Part shown: one piece after another, positions 40,589 to 48,605 of the stretch
Layout: the number at the start of each line of letters is the position of its first letter
How positions within the stretch are numbered: the stretch's first letter is position 1
From: Palsa-504 sp963806335
GTDB taxonomy: Bacteria > Actinomycetota > Actinomycetes > Streptosporangiales > Streptosporangiaceae
Reading direction: 5' to 3'
Length of the DNA stretch: 64,000 bases
NCBI GenBank assembly: GCA_963806335.1
Contig: CAWDXO010000022.1
Location: 186,001-250,000, forward strand
The notes under the pieces: model-generated
What the model saw: the letters and a program-made list of their open reading frames with translations, nothing else
Database searches by the model: none
Told to the model about the DNA's origin: nothing
Position numbers and translations under genes: made by a program

Positions 40589-41728
40589 ATGCCGGCCTAC
40601 GACGCTTTCTTGCTTGTCTCGTTCGGGGGTCCGGAAGGCCCCGACGACGTGATGCCGTTCCTCGAGAACGTCACCCGTGGCCGAGGCATCCCGCCGGCCC
40701 GGCTGGCCGGCGTGGCCGAGCACTACTACGCGGTCGGCGGGGTGAGCCCGATTAACCAGCAGTGCCGGGACATGCTGGCCGCGGTACGGGCTGATTTCTC
40801 CGCCAGCGGTCTTACGCTTCCCCTCTACTGGGGCAACCGGAACTGGGCGCCCTACCTGGCGGACACGGTGCGCGCTATGGCCGATGACGGCGTGCGCCGG
40901 GCGGTCGCCTTCGTCACCTCCGCGTACAGCTCCTACTCGAGCTGCAGGCAGTATCTCGACGACATCGAGCGGGCCCGCGCCGCGGTCGGCCCGGATGCTC
41001 CCGTGATCGATAAGATCAGGCGCTTCTTCAACCACCCTGGTTTCATCGAGCCCTTCGCCATGAACGCTGACGCGGCGCTGGCGGCACTTCCCGCCGATGT
41101 GCGCCAGGACGCCCACCTGGTCTTCACCGCGCACAGCATCCCGATGGCCATGGCGGATGCCAGCGGCCCTGGCGGGACCGGACGGTACGTAGCCGAACTC
41201 ACCGAGGCCGCCCGCCTTGTCGCCGAGCGAACCGATGCGGGCAGGCACCCGTGGACGCTGGCCTACCAGAGCAGGAGCGGACCGCCGTCACAGCCCTGGC
41301 TGGAACCCGACATCAACGATCACCTGGGCGCGCTCGCGAAGTCCGGGACCGAGGCCGTGGTCGTGATCCCGGTCGGGTTCGTGTCTGACCATATGGAGGT
41401 CAGGCATGACCTTGACGTCGAGGCATCGCAGAGCGCAGCTGCCCTCGGACTCGCGCTCGCCCGGGCGGCCACGCCCGGCACCCACCCTAGGTTCGCGGCG
41501 ATGATCACCGAGCTAGTCCGGGAACGCCTGACTCTGCTTGATAATCCAGCCCCGGATAGTACGAAACCGGATAATCCAGCCACAGGTAATCCGGCTTCAG
41601 GTAGTCCGGTCTCGGATAACCGGCCCGGTGCCGGGATGCTGCCCGGCGCGCTCGCCGGGATGGGCGTGCCGAGCCAGACCTGCCCGGCGGACTGCTGCCG
41701 GCTTGCACGTCCCGCGGCGTCGACGTGA
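40589..41728 (+). CDS. cpfC: Coproporphyrin III ferrochelatase
   Basis: A 379-residue ferrochelatase of the coproporphyrin-dependent haem pathway used by actinobacteria (formerly hemH). Typical are the opening DAFLLVSFGGPEGPDDVMPFL, the VGGVSPINQQ segment, the catalytic-His strand HLVFTAHSIP and IPVGFVSDHMEVRHDLD. Cysteines near the C terminus (CPADCC) match ligands of the 2Fe-2S cluster found in actinobacterial enzymes. A low-complexity Asn/Pro/Ser stretch (DNPAPDSTKPDNPA...) encoded by imperfect repeats at about 41540-41625 is inserted before that tail. GTGA overlap couples it to the next gene. Confidence 0.93.
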   Translation: MPAYDAFLLVSFGGPEGPDDVMPFLENVTRGRGIPPARLAGVAEHYYAVGGVSPINQQCRDMLAAVRADFSASGLTLPLYWGNRNWAPYLADTVRAMADDGVRRAVAFVTSAYSSYSSCRQYLDDIERARAAVGPDAPVIDKIRRFFNHPGFIEPFAMNADAALAALPADVRQDAHLVFTAHSIPMAMADASGPGGTGRYVAELTEAARLVAERTDAGRHPWTLAYQSRSGPPSQPWLEPDINDHLGALAKSGTEAVVVIPVGFVSDHMEVRHDLDVEASQSAAALGLALARAATPGTHPRFAAMITELVRERLTLLDNPAPDSTKPDNPATGNPASGSPVSDNRPGAGMLPGALAGMGVPSQTCPADCCRLARPAAST

Positions 41729-42642
41729 CGGACACCGGGGGCGGCGGCGAAGCGGAGGCGCTGCTCCGGATAGCGATGGACGCGGCGAGTGAGGCAGGCA
41801 GGCTGCTGGCCTCATGGCGGGGTGACGCACGGCCCGAGGTCATCGACACCAAGTCGAGCCCGACGGACGTCGTGACGGAGATGGATCGTCGGTCCGAAGC
41901 CTTGATCACCGGCCGGATTCGCGCGGTCCGCCCTGGCGACGCGGTCCTCGGCGAGGAAGGCGGCCAGACGCCGGGGGATTCGCGCCCCGGCGCGACCGCG
42001 GGCAATGCGGCGGAACCCGGCCCGGTGCGCTGGGTGGTTGACCCGCTGGACGGGACCGTCAACTACCTGTACGGCCTGCCCGACTGGGCCGTGTCCATCG
42101 CGGCCGAGGTGAACGGCACCGTGGTCGCGGGCGTGGTCGAGGTTCCCCGCTTCGGCGAGACCTTCACGGCCGTAGTCGGCCAGGGGGCGTGGCTGCACCG
42201 GGGCGGGACGGCCGTCGCGCTGCGCTGCAATCCTGGCGTGAGGCTCGGCCAGGCGCTGGTAGGCACCGGATTCGGGTACGCTGCTGGGCGCCGTCAAGTA
42301 CAAGGTGAGGTGGTCGCGGCCTTGTTGCCCTACGTGCGGGACATCAGGCGCTGCGGCTCCGCCGCCGTGGATCTGTGCTCGGTGGCGGCCGGGCGGCTGG
42401 ATGGGTTCTTCGAACGCGGTCTGAATTACTGGGACTTCGCGGCCGGCGGCCTCATCGCCCGCGAAGCGGGCGCTAAAGTCGGCGGCCTGGCCGGCCAGGC
42501 GGAGAGCAGTTCCATGGTGGTGGCCGCGGGTCCTGAGCTCTTCCGGCCGCTTGATGCCTTCCTGACCAGGCTGAACCCGGAGCGGGACGCGCAACGTAGT
42601 AAGGAACGAGACGCGTTAGCCGACCGGGAACGGGACTGGTGA
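41725..42642 (+). CDS. Inositol monophosphatase family protein
   Basis: A 305-residue Mg-dependent phosphatase. Metal and substrate motifs are GEEGG (first Glu), VDPLDGTVNYLYGLPDW, and late LNYWDFAAGGLIAREAG. The family dephosphorylates inositol-1-phosphate or related sugar phosphates; in mycothiol-producing bacteria inositol supply matters for mycothiol and phosphatidylinositol. GTG 41725 overlaps the ferrochelatase stop. The final 20 residues are highly charged with Arg/Glu/Asp and may be disordered. Confidence 0.9.
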   Translation: MTDTGGGGEAEALLRIAMDAASEAGRLLASWRGDARPEVIDTKSSPTDVVTEMDRRSEALITGRIRAVRPGDAVLGEEGGQTPGDSRPGATAGNAAEPGPVRWVVDPLDGTVNYLYGLPDWAVSIAAEVNGTVVAGVVEVPRFGETFTAVVGQGAWLHRGGTAVALRCNPGVRLGQALVGTGFGYAAGRRQVQGEVVAALLPYVRDIRRCGSAAVDLCSVAAGRLDGFFERGLNYWDFAAGGLIAREAGAKVGGLAGQAESSSMVVAAGPELFRPLDAFLTRLNPERDAQRSKERDALADRERDW

Positions 42643-42806
42643 GCGGGCCCGGAAAGGTACGGGTCAGGAGTTATCGGCGTGCCGCGTGTGCGCCAGCCGC
42701 GAACGTGACAGAATTCCCCGCCGGAATCGGGCACAACTACGGCCTTGAAAGCGTTACAACCGCGCAGCGAATGCGCACTACGGATGAAGGGGGATGGAGT
42801 ACTCAG

Positions 42807-43106
42807 ATGGCTACCGACTACGACAGCCCGCGGAAGACGGACGACGACCTGACTGAGGACAGCCTTCAGGAGCTTCAGGCGCGCCGAATGGACAAGTCAT
42901 CAAGCACCATCGATCTTGATCCTGACGACGTTGCTGAGTCTCTGGAGCTGCCGGGGGCTGACTTGTCGAACGAGGAACTCTCGTTCCGGGTGATACCGCG
43001 CCAGGCCGATGAGTTCACGTGTTCCCGGTGCTTCCTTGTGCATCACCGGAGTCAGCTTGCCGAAGACCGCAACGGTCAGCTTGTCTGCCGGGAATGCGCG
43101 GCTTAA
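42807..43106 (+). CDS. DUF4193 protein (zinc-ribbon-like)
   Basis: A 99-residue actinobacterial protein, DUF4193: MATDYDSPRKTDDDLTEDSL opening, a long acidic N-terminal half, and a C-terminal Cys-x2-Cys (FTCSRCFLVHHRSQLA) and Cys-x2-Cys (LVCRECAA) pair typical of a zinc knuckle. Function unknown; the gene is almost invariably near dut and DUF3093 in actinobacteria, as here. ATG 42807 is supported by GGAG and homology. A leader of about 160 bases separates it from the previous gene. Its stop overlaps the convergent gene by four bases. Confidence 0.92.
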   Translation: MATDYDSPRKTDDDLTEDSLQELQARRMDKSSSTIDLDPDDVAESLELPGADLSNEELSFRVIPRQADEFTCSRCFLVHHRSQLAEDRNGQLVCRECAA

Positions 43107-43390
43107 CGGTCCGCGGCGTTGACGGGCTCGCTGTCCGGGCCGCTGTACGTTCTACGTGCCGCAGCCCGGGTCGCGAGCAGTCGCGCTGCTTCGACGGTGA
43201 TGCCGGTCAGCAAGGCCCAGCCGAGGGCCTCGGACAGTGCCACCTGCGGATCCTCTGGATGCGTAGGTGGTTCCTTGCCGGTGGCCTTGGTCCATATGAT
43301 CGTGATCAGCTTGCGTGCCACGAAGGCGGCCGCCATGGCCGCTACGGCGCTGGTGACCTTGGTGCCGAGGTCCACTTTATTGTCAGCCAT
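43103..43390 (-). CDS. DUF4235 membrane-associated protein
   Basis: A 95-residue protein matching DUF4235: VDLGTKVTSAVAAMAAAFVARKLITIIWTKATGKEPP, then ALGWALLTGITVEAARLLATRAAARRTYSG. Two hydrophobic segments (about 10-28 and 55-72) suggest a small membrane hairpin protein. Function unknown. GGAGGCAGCGGG precedes ATG 43390. Convergent, four-base overlap with DUF4193. Confidence 0.85.
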   Translation of the reverse strand: MADNKVDLGTKVTSAVAAMAAAFVARKLITIIWTKATGKEPPTHPEDPQVALSEALGWALLTGITVEAARLLATRAAARRTYSGPDSEPVNAADR

Positions 43391-43435
43391 CCCGCTGCCT
43401 CCTTCTCGCCCCGTCCGCTACCCTCGTCCGCGCAA

Positions 43436-43909
43436 TCATGCCACTGGTTCGTGCCCGGCTTGCACCCGGCACCTTTCGATGGTGGCGGCTAGCTCCGCCG
43501 GATGCCTGGTGCCGATCAGCCAGTAGGGTACTGCGGGGTCGGCCGCCGGACTGACGGCCAAGTACACGGACTCCTTGAGGTAGGGTCGCGAGTACAGGTG
43601 GGCCGCCGGGTCCGCTCGCGGACCGCGTAGCCGCGCGGACTGCTTCTCGTCGAGGGCGACTACCTCGCTGATAGCCGCCAGGGGCAGTACGGCGCCTCCC
43701 GTCCGCAGGGCCTCGTCGCCGACCTCCACCGTGGCTAGGCCCAGGGTGATCAGCAGCGCGGCGCAGCCTCCGGCGAACCCGACCATGACGATCATCGGCC
43801 AGGGCTCGGCCAGGCCGGCGTAAAGGGTGGCGCCCAGGATGAGGACAGTTGGCATGGCAAGCAGCCACCAGGCGAGCGGTACGTAGAGCCGTTCGCGGTA
43901 ATCATGCAT
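43436..43909 (-). CDS. DUF3093 membrane protein
   Basis: A 157-residue protein of family DUF3093: YRERLYVPLAWWLLAMPTVLILGATLYAG, a second membrane segment, and LPLAAISEVVALDEKQSARLRGPRADPAAHLYSRPYLKESVYLAV. Two N-terminal transmembrane helices anchor a cytoplasmic beta-rich domain resembling a PH-like fold. Function unknown; its neighbours dut and DUF4193 are the conserved context. Divergent from the AI-2E-type transporter gene, 22 bases apart. Confidence 0.9.
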   Translation of the reverse strand: MHDYRERLYVPLAWWLLAMPTVLILGATLYAGLAEPWPMIVMVGFAGGCAALLITLGLATVEVGDEALRTGGAVLPLAAISEVVALDEKQSARLRGPRADPAAHLYSRPYLKESVYLAVSPAADPAVPYWLIGTRHPAELAATIERCRVQAGHEPVA

Positions 43910-43931
43910 GCAGTCGAGGGTAGTTGGTTAG

Positions 43932-45323
43932 ATGGAGTCATGGCTGGGGCTCGGCCGGCGGGTCGGCCGCGAAGCAGTGGGATGGCTCGACGCGGTCAGG
44001 AAAACGAGCCCAGGCGCGGATGCCCGCCAGGCCGATGAAAACGGTCACCACGAGACGAACGGGATCAGTGACGCCGGAAAAGTGAGCACCGGCCAGGGTA
44101 GCGGTACGGTCCTGACCGACGCCGCAGCCGCCGCGGCCGGAGCCGCCGAGGCGGACGCGGTCGAGCCAGCCCGCGTGAGCGCGGCCGCGCAAAGTCCGGT
44201 GAGCGCGCCCAGGCCAGATCGGCAGACCGGGCCGGGAAGCCGTGCGAGCATCGCGGAGTACAACCGGGTACCGAACTGGCTGCAAACGGGAGCCGCGTGG
44301 TCCTGGCGGCTGCTGCTGCTCGCCCTCGCCGTCTACTTGATCGCGCGCGCGATCGGCGTGCTCTACATCGTGGTCGTCCCCTGCACCGCGGCGTTGCTGC
44401 TCACCGCCCTGCTGCAGCCCCTGACGGCCAGGTTGCGCCGCGCCGGGCTACCCGGGCTGGCGGCCACCTGGTGCACCCTGCTCATCGCGGCCGCCGTGGT
44501 CGGCGCCCTCGTCCTGCTGGTCACCAACCGGGTAAGCGCGGACTACCCGACCCTGGTCACCGAGACCAGGCACACCACCGCACAGGTGGAGACCTGGCTG
44601 TCCGGTCCGCCCTTCCACGTCAAGAGCAGCAGCGTCAAGAACGCCCTGAACAACATTCCTAGCTACCTGAGCAAGCACAAATCCCTGGTCGAGGGCACGG
44701 TGCTGACCGGCGGCAGGATCGCCGCCGAGTTCTTCGGCGGCCTCGTGTTGATGCTTTTCGTCATGTTCTTCCTGATTAAAGACGGCGAGCGGATCTGGAC
44801 ATGGCTACTCGGCGCCCTGCGGCCCGAGACCGCGCGCCGGGTGGACCGCGCCGGGCGCGCCGGGTGGCTGGCCGTCGTGTACTACATGCGCGGCACCGTA
44901 GTGGTGGCCGCCATTCACGCCCTGGTGATCGGTCTGACCCTGTATTTCATGGACGCGCCGCTGGTAATTCCGCTGGCCGTGCTCGTGTTCGTGGCCGCGT
45001 TCGTGCCACTGGTGGGGCTGCTGGTCGCGGGGGCGCTCGCCTTCCTGGTCGTTCTGGCCGCCAAGGGCTGGGTGGACGCCCTAATCCTGCTTGTCGTCCT
45101 GATCGTCGAAGACCAGTTGGAAGGTCACCTGCTGCAGCCGCAGGTCGTCGGCCGGGTGATCCGGCTTCACCCGCTCGCGATCATTCTCGCCCTCGCAGTC
45201 GGCGGCGTTCTGGCGGGCATCGCCGGCGCGGTGGTCGCCGTGCCGATCGTGGCCGTGATCACCCGGGCGCTGCCCGAGTTGCGGCGCAGCGAGCCAGGTC
45301 CGGATGAGACCGGCGACCCATAA
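43932..45323 (+). CDS. AI-2E family transporter
   Basis: A 463-residue membrane protein. The first 110 residues are an Ala/Gly/Pro-rich cytoplasmic extension. From SWRLLLLALAVYLIARAIGVLYIVVVP onward there are about seven membrane segments with the AI-2E family hallmark near the C terminus (PLAVLVFVAAFVPLVGLLVAGALAFL and IVEDQLEGHLLQPQVVGRVIRLHPLAI). Family members export signals such as AI-2 or act as Na+/H+ antiporters; neither can be claimed for this one. ATG 43932. Confidence 0.9.
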   Translation: MESWLGLGRRVGREAVGWLDAVRKTSPGADARQADENGHHETNGISDAGKVSTGQGSGTVLTDAAAAAAGAAEADAVEPARVSAAAQSPVSAPRPDRQTGPGSRASIAEYNRVPNWLQTGAAWSWRLLLLALAVYLIARAIGVLYIVVVPCTAALLLTALLQPLTARLRRAGLPGLAATWCTLLIAAAVVGALVLLVTNRVSADYPTLVTETRHTTAQVETWLSGPPFHVKSSSVKNALNNIPSYLSKHKSLVEGTVLTGGRIAAEFFGGLVLMLFVMFFLIKDGERIWTWLLGALRPETARRVDRAGRAGWLAVVYYMRGTVVVAAIHALVIGLTLYFMDAPLVIPLAVLVFVAAFVPLVGLLVAGALAFLVVLAAKGWVDALILLVVLIVEDQLEGHLLQPQVVGRVIRLHPLAIILALAVGGVLAGIAGAVVAVPIVAVITRALPELRRSEPGPDETGDP

Positions 45324-45386
45324 GATGCAACAGCGTCCGCATGTCGCGCTATCCTCACCGTTCGTACCAGCAGGAGGGAATCTTCG

Positions 45387-45830
45387 TTGCCGCGTTCAGA
45401 ACCCGATGTGCTGATCAAGCGCCTCGATCCCGGCGTCCCGCTGCCGTGGTATGCCCATCCGGGGGACGCGGGGGCCGATCTGACCGCCGCCGAGGACGTC
45501 GAACTAGGACCGGGGGAACGGGCGCTGGTCCCGACTGGGCTGGCGATTGCCCTGCCCGCCGGGTACGCGGCCTTCGTGCATCCCCGCTCCGGCCTGGCGG
45601 CGAAGCACGGGGTGACGCTCGTTAACGCGCCCGGAACCGTCGATGCGGGTTACCGGGGCGAGATCAAGGTAACCATGCTGAACACCGACCGGGACCGCGC
45701 GGTCAGCTTCAAGCGGGGGGACAGGATCGCTCAACTGGTTATCCAGCGGGTGGAGCGGGCAGCGTTCCACGAAGTAGAGGTGCTACCCGGATCGAGCCGG
45801 GGTGATAGCGGCTTCGGCTCGACGGGCTAG
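45387..45830 (+). CDS. dut: Deoxyuridine 5'-triphosphate nucleotidohydrolase
   Basis: A 147-residue trimeric dUTPase that converts dUTP to dUMP, keeping uracil out of DNA and feeding dTMP synthesis. All five motifs are present: motif 1 PGDAGADLTA, motif 2 PRSGLAAKHG, motif 3 GTVDAGYRGEIKV, motif 4 RGDRIAQLVI and motif 5 SSRGDSGFGSTG. TTG 45387 is the start, with AGGAGG about nine bases upstream. A GC-rich set of hairpins follows the stop. Confidence 0.96.
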   Translation: MPRSEPDVLIKRLDPGVPLPWYAHPGDAGADLTAAEDVELGPGERALVPTGLAIALPAGYAAFVHPRSGLAAKHGVTLVNAPGTVDAGYRGEIKVTMLNTDRDRAVSFKRGDRIAQLVIQRVERAAFHEVEVLPGSSRGDSGFGSTG

Positions 45831-45837
45831 GCCCGAA

Positions 45838-45956
45838 GTGGCCCCGAAGGGCCTAGCTAAGTGGCCCCCGAAGGGGGCCCCGAGGGGTCGAGGGGGTCTG
45901 GGGGAAAAGATTTCCCCCCAGGACCAGGGGGGGTCTGGGGGGGATCGTCCCCCCGA
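45838..45956. repeat. GC-rich hairpin cluster including double-hairpin element, copy 2
   Basis: After dut comes a perfect hairpin GGCCCCC.GAA.GGGGGCC (45863-45879). Then two larger ones follow: CTGGGGGAAA...TTTCCCCCCAG (45898-45921) and GGGGGGG..CCCCCC (45937-45954). The last two share the GGGGGTCTGGGGG lead and layout with the reverse strand of 33132-33190. Likely transcription terminators that double as a repeated extragenic palindrome. Confidence 0.8.
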
Positions 45957-45975
45957 GACAACATGGAGGTGCGGA

Positions 45976-46749
45976 GTGTTTCGTCGGCGTCGTTCAGCAG
46001 ATGCGGGCCAGGACTGGTCCGAGGACATTGATCAGCGACGGGCTGACGACGAGCTCGATGATGACGAGCCGTTCGACGATGAGTCAGCCGCGCGGACGCC
46101 CGCGGGGATCCCGCGGGCGGAGGGAGGCCCCTGGGACTCTGCGGAGCCTTACCCCGCCCAGGAGCGGGTTGACCTGGGCAGCCTGCTGGTGCCGGTCGGT
46201 CCCGAGCACGAGATCCAGCTCGTCATGGCCGAGCAGCATGGTGCCTGGGTAACGGTCAAGTACCGGGAGAGCGAGCTTCAGATCCAGGCGTTCGCCGCGG
46301 CGCGCCGGAGCGCGCTGTGGGACGACGTCCGGGCCGAGATCGCTGCCGAAGTGCTCACGGCGGGCGGGCGGAGCGAGGAGGTCGAGGGATCGTTCGGAAT
46401 CGAGCTGATGGCCCAGGTGCCCGTGGAGCCCGGCCAGTCGGCTTCTGGCCTGCGGCTGGTCAGGTTCGTCGGCGTCGACGGGCCGCGCTGGTTCGTCCGG
46501 GGACTGTTCACCGGGCCGGCCGCGTCCGGCGACCAGCAAGCCGATCTGCTCGAGGAGGTACTCAGGGACGCCGTGGTGGTCCGAGGTGATCACCCGGTAC
46601 CACCGCGGGAAATACTCGAGCTCCGGTTGCCGCCCGAGGCGCGTCAGGCGCTCGAGGAGCAGGCCGCGGCGGCCGCGGACGAAGAAAACCGGTTCCGCAC
46701 TGACCTGAACCCCTTCGAGCGCGGTCCCGAGTTCACCGAGACGCGCTGA
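45976..46749 (+). CDS. DUF3710 protein
   Basis: A 257-residue actinobacterial protein of family DUF3710. An Arg-rich start (MFRRRRSAD) and a very acidic stretch (DDELDDDEPFDDE) precede the conserved core: RVDLGSLLVPVGPEHEIQLVM, LQIQAFAAARRSALWDDVRAEIA and LVRFVGVDGPRWFVRGLFTG. Function unknown; conserved next to dut. GTG 45976 with GGAGGTGCGGA is chosen because homology starts at FRRRR. It converges on the trkA pair with a seven-base gap. Confidence 0.92.
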   Translation: MFRRRRSADAGQDWSEDIDQRRADDELDDDEPFDDESAARTPAGIPRAEGGPWDSAEPYPAQERVDLGSLLVPVGPEHEIQLVMAEQHGAWVTVKYRESELQIQAFAAARRSALWDDVRAEIAAEVLTAGGRSEEVEGSFGIELMAQVPVEPGQSASGLRLVRFVGVDGPRWFVRGLFTGPAASGDQQADLLEEVLRDAVVVRGDHPVPPREILELRLPPEARQALEEQAAAAADEENRFRTDLNPFERGPEFTETR

Positions 46750-46756
46750 CCCGGGT

Positions 46757-47425
46757 TCACGCAGAGTCGCTGACCCGCAGCAGGTGCGCGAGTGCTTCCT
46801 CGACGTCCTCGCTGGTCACGAAGAACAGCTCGTCGCCGGCCTGGAGCGGATCGTCCGGCTGCGGTACCAGGACCCGGCCCTCGCGCAAGATAGCGACGAG
46901 CGACGTGTCCGCCGGCCACTCGATCGCGCCGACGCGCTGCCCGACCAGCGGAGCGTCATCCGGCATGGTCAGTTCGACCAGGCTGGCCTCGCTCTGGCCG
47001 AACGTCATCAGCCGTACCAGGTCCCCGACGCTGACCGCCTCCTCCACCAGGGCGGAAAGCAGCCTCGGGGTGGAGACGGCGACGTCGACGCCCCAGGACT
47101 CGTTGTAGAGCCACTCGTTGTCCGGGTGATTCACCCTCGCGACGACGCGCGGCACCCCGTACTCGGTCTTGGCCAGCAGCGCCACGACCAGGTTCGCCTT
47201 GTCGTCACCGGTCGCGGCGATCACCACCTGGCACCTTTGCAGCGCAGCGTCATCCAGGGAGCTGATTTCGCACGCATCGGCGAGCAGCCACTCAGCCCGG
47301 GGCACGCTGTCGACCTTGATCGCCTTGGGCGAGTTGTCGATAAGCAGCACCTCGTGCCCGTTTTCCAGCAGTTCGCCGGCGATGGAGCGGCCGACCGCTC
47401 CGGCGCCCGCTATCGCGATCCGCAT
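46757..47425 (-). CDS. ceoC: TrkA-type K+ uptake regulatory subunit (second of pair)
   Basis: A 222-residue RCK protein: N-terminal TrkA-N Rossmann domain with GAGAVGRSIAGELLENGHEVLLID and a C-terminal TrkA-C domain (ALVEEAVSVGDLVRL...LREGRVLVPQPDDPLQAGDELFFVT). It binds NAD(H) or nucleotides and gates a Trk/Ktr-type K+ channel. Start ATG 47425 shares its A with the stop of the preceding trkA gene (TGATG), so the two subunits are coupled. No membrane K+ channel gene is present in the window. Confidence 0.92.
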   Translation of the reverse strand: MRIAIAGAGAVGRSIAGELLENGHEVLLIDNSPKAIKVDSVPRAEWLLADACEISSLDDAALQRCQVVIAATGDDKANLVVALLAKTEYGVPRVVARVNHPDNEWLYNESWGVDVAVSTPRLLSALVEEAVSVGDLVRLMTFGQSEASLVELTMPDDAPLVGQRVGAIEWPADTSLVAILREGRVLVPQPDDPLQAGDELFFVTSEDVEEALAHLLRVSDSA

Positions 47426-48087
47426 CAGTGCTCGCCTCCGCGCGCCGCGAAGGCCGCGGCGATCCGGTCCAGATCATTTTCCTTGGCCACGACGTGCACC
47501 ACGTCCCCTTCCTGCAGGACGGTCCCTGAATCGGGCACAAAGGCCTGGCCGAGCCGGTCGATGAAGGCAATCCGGATCATCGTGCTGGCTTCCAGCGCCT
47601 TGACCTGCTCGCCGATCCAGCTCGGTGAGAAGGCGACCTCGGCCAGCACGATTTTTCCTGTCGGGTCCCGCCAGAGCGGCTCGCCACCTTCGGGAAGCAG
47701 CTTGCGCAGCATCTGGTCGGCGGTCCAGCGCACCGTGGCCACGGTGGGGATGCCGAGCCGCTCGTAGACCTCGGCCCGCCGCGGATCGTAGATCCGGGCC
47801 GCCACCCGCTGCACGCCGAACGTCTCGCGAGCCACCCGGGCCGCGATGATGTTGGAATTATCGCCGCTGCTGACCGCCGCGAATGCGTCCGCACGCTCGA
47901 GGCCGGCCTGGATAAGCACGGCCCGGTCGAAGCCGACTCCGGTCACACGATCGCCCTTGAACGCCGAGCCAAGGCGGCGGAATGCCTCCGGGTCCCTGTC
48001 GATGACCGCGACGGTGTTGCCCCGGTCCTCGAGGATATGGGCGAGCGTCGACCCGACCCGCCCGCAGCCCATGATCACGATGTGCAC
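47425..48087 (-). CDS. ceoB: TrkA-type K+ uptake regulatory subunit (first of pair)
   Basis: A 220-residue RCK protein with TrkA-N (HIVIMGCGRVGSTLAHILEDRGNTVAVIDRD) and TrkA-C (SPSWIGEQVKALEASTMIRIAFIDRLGQAFVPDSGTVLQEGDVVHVV) domains. Paired CeoB/CeoC proteins are a standard actinobacterial arrangement and probably form a hetero-octameric ring on the K+ channel. GTG 48087 is selected by the GGAGGGAC site and by homology; the open frame continues upstream to 48321 without family resemblance. Confidence 0.92.
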   Translation of the reverse strand: MHIVIMGCGRVGSTLAHILEDRGNTVAVIDRDPEAFRRLGSAFKGDRVTGVGFDRAVLIQAGLERADAFAAVSSGDNSNIIAARVARETFGVQRVAARIYDPRRAEVYERLGIPTVATVRWTADQMLRKLLPEGGEPLWRDPTGKIVLAEVAFSPSWIGEQVKALEASTMIRIAFIDRLGQAFVPDSGTVLQEGDVVHVVAKENDLDRIAAAFAARGGEH

Positions 48088-48605
48088 GATCGTCCCTCCA
48101 GGATGACCGAGTCCCCGAGCAAGGGACGCCTCGCCCAAAGGTATGCCCTCACTTGGCATCTTCCCCCGCCGGGGCGGAGGATTCCATCTCGCCGGGGCGT
48201 TGTCCTGCAGCCGGAGCGCCGGCAGGCCTCGGCCCGCGGGCAGGATCTCCCGATTTAGCCTGGGACATGGCGGCCTGGCTCGGCCAGCGTGCCCGTGGCG
48301 ATCGGCTGGCGGCCCGCGCATCCAGTCGTGCTCGGGGCGGGCGGCGGTAAGCTAGCGGCACTGCTCCAGTTAGCCGGGCGTGCCGACGCGTCCGGGCCGC
48401 CACCAGGGACTGCTGCCCGGCCGCGAGGTTCTCACTCGTTCCGCGTGGGTGCAGTGATCTCGCAAGCACCACCTCCTGAGCGGGCGACGGGAGCAGCCGG
48501 CAACGCAACATGCGAACCCATTAGCGGACACCACCGACATCCCAGGGGAGGTGAAGCGACGTTCCTTCCCTGGCCTGAGGCCCGGGTTAGCACGCCGCGT
48601 CCCTC
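48088..48605. other. 518-base gene-free gap between trkA pair and RNA methyltransferase
   Basis: Both strands were read; open frames exist because of high GC but none resembles a protein family. In many actinobacteria an amino-acid permease gene sits at this position. Promoters for the two divergent transcripts must lie here, but none stands out. Confidence 0.5.
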
